Shown here piece after piece: positions 59,113-64,000 of a stretch of DNA of 64,000 bases; the stretch's first letter is position 1, and every line of letters begins with the position of its first letter. Source of the DNA: Myotis daubentonii (taxonomy: Eukaryota > Chordata > Mammalia > Chiroptera > Vespertilionidae); assembly GCF_963259705.1 (NCBI RefSeq), contig NC_081840.1:151526282-151590281 (forward strand), read 5' to 3'. The position numbers and the translations under genes were made by a program. The notes beneath the pieces are model-generated. The model searched no databases. It saw only the letters and a program-made list of their open reading frames with translations, and had not been told where the DNA came from.

Positions 59113-60851
59113 CCCTAAGGGGAACCTGCCTGTGGGGGAGAATGGAGGCAGCAGCAGGGGCTCAGCGCTGGCCGGCATTCCCGCGAAGAACCCAGCAGGA
59201 CCGGCGGGAGGTGCTGTGGGTGGTTACCTGCCGTGGGCGCTGGGGAACCGGACGGGCCAAGATTGGAACAGGACTTCACAGTGGACACGCCTTTATACAG
59301 CTTCCGCATTTGGACCATGCGATTGGATTACCTACTCAAAACCTCCCTTTTTTAAAAAAAAAAAAAATGGTGATTTGGGTTTTCCCAGTAGGGCAGGCGG
59401 CTAACGGGGATGCTCCTTCCCCCCTGACTGAATCCGCTCTGACCCAGAGGTCCCGCTGCCTCCCCACCCCACGTGCCTGCTCACCTCCTGCTTCCAGCTT
59501 CCCCTCCTTAACCAAGAGGTTGTCCCCCACAACCTTGCACCCCTGGCACTTGCCTGTTCCCAGCTCAGTGCTGTAGACACAGAAGTCCTTAAGCTCCCTG
59601 AGACCCCTCCTTCCCTGAGCATGGAGCTGCCAGGCCCTGGGTCGGTTGGAGGCGCATTTACACAACGGGGACGGGAGGAGCCGGCTGCAGGAAATTAGCC
59701 CCACGGGTCACCCTTGTACGTGATCAAACAAAGTATTTAACTCGGTAATACCTGAGTAGCGACTTGATATTTAAACAGACCACACGCGAGGTTTGATTAC
59801 TCAGGTCACAAAGGGTCACGGCGGCGTCTCTTTAAGCAGCTTTTCCTCCAGGCTTCTCCACCCGCTCCTCCAGGGCCCAGCGCGCACTTGCTCCTGCTCC
59901 GTCTGTGACCCGCAAGCCATGGCCTGGGTAGGGCTGACCTCATGTCGCCCCCCATACACCCTCAGCAGCTGGGAGCTGCTCTGGACGACGACGACATTTG
60001 TCCTCAAGAATTCATGTTTGCTTTACACTCGTTCGAATCCCCCCTCTCCCTACTCCACCCCCATGGCTGGTACTTCAGGTTCTGGCTCAGAACCCGTCTG
60101 AGGCTACCTACCCGCACAGGGGGCCCGAGTTCTCAGCAGGAAAGCTGGTCTGATAGCGGTCAGGGGCTAGGGCGGGTTCACCGGCCCCTGCACTGGGGTC
60201 TGAGGAAAAGCAGCCCAGACACGGGTCAGGGACTCACCGGTGATCGCTCAGCAAGGTGACCGGGTGCATCGCCCCTTTGTCTCGGCATCACAGGCTCCTT
60301 CTGTCCCCAGCTGCACAGCTGCCTGGGCAGCCCGGGAGGCCCAGGGCGGTCACCGGACCCGCCGCAGTGCTGTCCCCAGGGCGTCCTCCCGAGGATGAGC
60401 TGGGGCAGAGGTGCGGGGTCCACCAGCCTGGGTGGCCGTCTACCCTGCGGCTCTTCACATTCCTCCACCGTGTCCTGTCCGGGCACGTGACGGGCACGCA
60501 TGGAGGCTACAAACTGTTCACTAGCCACATCAGTCACTTCCAGTTCCTCCCCGTCTCTCCTTGTCAGCCCTGACCCTCTTGCTGGCATTTCCACTTATTT
60601 GTCAAATGGCAGGGATAGCCGGGCCCCAGCATGAGTTACTAGAATCAGTGCCTCTGGCAACAGGCCTGCGTGACTACTGGATGCACTGGCACCTTCTGGA
60701 TTATGAAGAACAGCATGCTCATCCCATTCCCAGAAATTCCTATCATCTCTCCGTTCTCTCCTCCTTCTCGCAGGGGGGCTGCGAGCCCCTGGTGCCACTT
60801 ACCCGTGAGGAGGTCCTCCATCCAGCAGGTGCTACTGAAGGCCCGCCCCGT

Positions 60852-60919
60852 GCCAGGTGCCCCGTAGGCGTGCTCGCAGAAAGCAGCCAGGTGCCCCGTA
60901 GGCGTGCTCGCAGAAAGCA
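60852..60919. repeat. Perfect 34-bp tandem duplication
   Basis: 60852-60885 and 60886-60919 are the same base for base (each begins GCCAGGTGCCCCGTAGGCGT). No repeat family recognised. Confidence 0.9.
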
Positions 60920-61147
60920 CACCCTGTCCTCCTGCAGGAAGGCTAACGGGTGAAGAGATAGTTAATACACTAGTACAAGGCGAGGAGATGAAGCAAAATG
61001 AGGAGACGCTGGGAGGATGACTAAGACACTGAATGATAACCGACCAGCCAACCAAACTACTGCTGGCTGTGTCCCAAGAACTCGGCACTGAGCTGGGGGT
61101 GCAGAGCATGCCATCACCAAAGAGCACTCTCACTCACACCCACCCTG

Positions 61148-61212
61148 GCGCGCGCGTGCACACACACACACACACATGCGCGCACGCACACACACACACA
61201 CACGTGCACGCG
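61148..61212. repeat. Compound CG/CA microsatellite
   Basis: GCGCGCGCGTG then two (CA)n blocks with ATGCGCGCACG between them: alternating purine-pyrimidine of Z-DNA type. Confidence 0.93.
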
Positions 61213-62049
61213 GGAAGGTCTGTGCAGGCCGCTCTTGGTCATCTTGTCTGTATTTGATTCATCACTGTTTGGCCACCATCTGAGACACTGGGACCTTCCT
61301 GGCAATAGTCTGTGTAATTCAATGCAGCCGGCTGGTTGGCCAGCCCTCCCACTTCCATACACCCAAGGCATCACCCCAACTAGTACAGGATTCCCTGGAA
61401 CAAAAGCTGTGGGTTGGGGGGCCAAGTGGATTTCTAATATGAGGGGTTAAGCCTGGTGATCTGTGTGCAGATCTGAGTTCTACTGATTTGTCTGTGTATA
61501 AACTTATCTTTTATAACTGTGAGACAGAAAGTCGGTTAACTGGCTACTGCTTTCCAAAAGACAAAGCCATAAGAATTCTCAGGTCTTGGGCAAAAGATAG
61601 GGCTTTTGCTTGTCAAATGAACAAAGATAATTTGGGTTGAACTAGCCAGCTAGACCTTCCTACTGACATGCAAAGGGTCCCTGCAGTACAGCTGACGGAA
61701 GTGTTTGCACACAGGACTCATGCTTGCTCTTTATCCCAGAAGTTAACCAATAATCTTACACTTGCAGCAAAATGTGAACAAATATATTTAGATATATTTA
61801 AAAGAATTTAAAAAAACATTTCACAAAACATTTGTTGCCATAGGAATTCTTTTTAGCAATAAATGCCCACATCAAAATTTAAACATTGTTCAAAGTATGA
61901 TTCTCTGTACTAAGTAATGCAACACATTATGTAAACAGAGTCAGATACAGTTCCCATGTCCCGTAGGAGTCACTTCCTTCCTGGACGGAAGCTGTCCCGG
62001 GCAGTTTCCCAGGGGACCAATTAAGAAACTGCTATTTTCAGAGCAACAA

Positions 62050-62067
62050 AAATAAAAGCTTTTATTT
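62050..62067. terminator. 18-bp palindrome with AATAAA on both strands
   Basis: AAATAAAAGCTTTTATTT is a perfect palindrome, so a canonical poly(A) hexamer is present on + (62051-62056) and on - (62066-62061). It could act as a bidirectional poly(A) signal between convergent genes. Use is inferred only. Confidence 0.4.
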
Positions 62068-64000
62068 GTTCATTTGAATATAAAACAGGCGTTATCACAG
62101 ATGTACAAAGCTTACTGGTGGTTTAACATACGAGAAGGTTGCCGTCCTTTGCACATAAAAATTTTGTTTGAAACCGTGATTGGCTGAGTACATGAACTTC
62201 TCTAACCAGTCATCACACTCTATGAAATAACGCTGCTAACATTCAACTGATAAAAGGGACGGTTTCCCGGGGCAAAGTGTCAAGCAGGGTTAGATATATA
62301 TAATACACAAGCACCATGAGGAAGCCGCCCTGGTGGGTTAGGTCTGTGTTTCAATGTTCACTGTGCACCCTCCTCCTTTGTGCAAGTTGATCACGCGGTT
62401 TTGTCTGACTTCGAAAGCACAAGGTCACAAGACAAACACCTGTCACATTCCCATGAGAGGTTTATCTACAGTGAATTGCTAATGCAGAACGACCCTTCGT
62501 TATTGCTGAAACGGTGGTGCCGAGTGTCTCCTTTCCTTTTCCCTGCACAACAGAGCTGCCACCCAAGCCCCCCGCCCTCTGGACCTCAACTCCGACATGG
62601 GGGGGGGGGGGGACGGGTGACAGGATGTCGCTGACGCTTTCACATCCTCCCTCACCGCCGGGCCTGGAAGCTGATGTGGGCGGGCGAGGGTCGTGTTTGG
62701 AGTGACACCTGCCCTGCCCCTTCCGACCCCAGCTGGACCTCATGAGTTACCCTGCAGCTGTGTGTCCTGCTCAGTGTCTTTCCCGAAACCTTAACCCCCC
62801 TTCCTAACCAGGTGGGTGAGTGTAGGACATGTCTTGTTTCTGTGTGTGGTGAGTTCTCCCCGTAGGAAGCGGAGACCATAGGAATGTGTATCTGAAGCAT
62901 GTGGAGAAATATTCACACGCAGCAATGAAGTCAAACAATATCGTAGAAGCCAAATGATTTGTGGTGATGGAAGGATGCATCCCACATGCAGACAAATTTA
63001 AAAAAATACGCCACTTAAATTTTAAAAAACAAAAACAATTAGCCTTGGATCTCAGAAGTCAAACAAAACTGTCTTTTAGCAAAGGGCTGACTGCTGGCGC
63101 GTACAGCAAGGGCAGATAAAGACATCGCCTACGAGAAAATGAAAAGAGAATCTAAATTTTGCCCAGCAACAATCTTAGTCATGCACATCTAGCAACGAGA
63201 GCCACTGCAGGGCCATCCGGGGCCAGCGATCCAGTCAATCCCGCTAGGGGAGCTGACGCCTCCTCCTGGCTGGACAGATGGGCCGACTCAATGAGGAGTG
63301 TACAGATGAGCCTGGGAATGAGAAGACCTGGGAGGCAGCAGCGAGACGGGAACCAGAAACGTGGGATCCACAGGTGGCAGCATGAAGGCAGCTGTGCGGC
63401 TTTTGCTCCAGCCAGGGGCGCTGGGGGAGTCCGGGCAGCTTGGGCGGGGTCCCTGTGGGTTCTGCTCCCGCGGGCTGGGGAGCCCCGGAGAGCCGGCTGA
63501 AGTGACGCTCTGTGTGAATCGTCCCCCGAATGCCGTTCTGAACACCCTGTCCACTCCCCACAGTGGCCATCTGAGGGGAATCAATGCAGCCGGGTGCCAA
63601 TGACCGCAGAGGATCATTCCTGTTCATACCAAGGACCAAAAAAGGGTGACACTAACAAAAATTATGAGAAACATTGTGCAACGAATTCCTGCAGCTCAGA
63701 GAACAAGTGCTGTCGGCCGCCTGCCTCCCCGTGCGCGCCGGGCCGTGAGCGCACGCCGACCACACTGTCCGGTGCGGCTCTCGCAGCAGCAGAGGAAAGC
63801 AGGCGTGGCTCGCCTCACAGCCCCTCGCCGTCTTTGAGATAGTTTCCAATCATGTCACTTGCTGGTCTCTGGTTCTAGAAGAAATGCTTGGCCGGGGCTG
63901 CTGGCAACTGGGCCGCTCCCATCAGCAGAGCGGAAGTGAGAGCAGCTCTCCTATCTACACACCGTGGAGGGGACACCATGCAAGTGGCAGGTTCTGCGTT
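62050..64000 (-). other. Possible 3'UTR of a convergent minus-strand gene (DIP2C by synteny)
   Basis: In other mammals the neighbour downstream of ZMYND11 is DIP2C, transcribed towards it. A minus-strand AATAAA (62066-62061) and the near absence of young repeats over the next 2 kb fit a long 3'UTR. No exon could be read: the expected DIP2C C-terminus was not found, so any coding end must lie beyond 64000. It may equally be plain intergenic sequence. Confidence 0.3.

Larger units (their letters stand above)
55271..62049. other. Intergenic region downstream of ZMYND11
   Basis: No supported exon. It contains a hAT element (55519), a SINE (55824), a MIR fragment (56185), GA-rich sequence, a short Helitron (57526), a C-rich minisatellite (57861-58670) and SPIN (58864). 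59113-61147 is moderately GC-rich with a 34-bp tandem duplication at 60852 but no convincing gene. 61213-62049 is AT-rich and unassigned. Confidence 0.65.

Noticed and set aside
59058..61450. Exons of an extra gene in the GC-richer intergenic part
   Set aside because: The open frames are short and overlap on both strands. None shows a domain, a consistent splice pattern or a known protein.
62380..63849. Coding exons of DIP2C
   Set aside because: None of the short frames resembles the adenylate-forming domains or the C-terminus of DIP2 proteins. Only a 3'UTR assignment by synteny remains possible.

Overview
The window is nuclear DNA from a mammal, almost certainly a vespertilionid bat. The evidence is (i) one spliced vertebrate gene, ZMYND11, on the + strand; (ii) many HeliBat-type non-autonomous Helitrons (TC start, short hairpin and CTAG end, inserted between A and T); (iii) about a dozen tRNA-derived Ves-type SINEs; and (iv) a SPIN hAT element and other young hAT elements. 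No bacterial, organellar or autonomous viral genes are present.

Layout. 1-6815 is AT-rich intron upstream of the first exon in view. 6816-53123 holds twelve coding exons of ZMYND11 (PHD, bromodomain, Cys4 finger, PWWP, NLS/linker, coiled coil, MYND). Together they encode 510 residues with reading frame kept across every junction. About 92 N-terminal residues lie upstream of the window. The 3'UTR runs to a poly(A) signal at 55246-55251. 55271-62049 is intergenic, with repeats, a C-rich minisatellite and a SPIN copy. 62050-64000 may be the 3' end of a convergent minus-strand gene. DIP2C is the expected neighbour by synteny, but no coding exon is visible.

The introns, especially 6978-24419 and 38496-53000, are dense with transposons. 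Helitrons stand end to end with no base between them in three places: 12828-14655, 22959-23506 and 44704-46774. One Helitron contains a 35-nt piece of U2 snRNA flanked by 14-bp direct repeats. Another contains a solo ERVK-like LTR flanked by 6-bp repeats. Two carry inverted pairs of CTCF-like motifs. The last intron holds a long antisense L1 broken by SINEs and Helitrons.

No wholly new gene system is apparent. The most unusual signal is the Helitron architecture: abutting tandem arrays, a possible mobile dimer, internal minisatellites, the U2 fragment and the CTCF-like hairpins. Coordinates of exons and of elements with target-site duplications were counted base by base. Family names rest on recall of consensus sequences, because no database search was possible.
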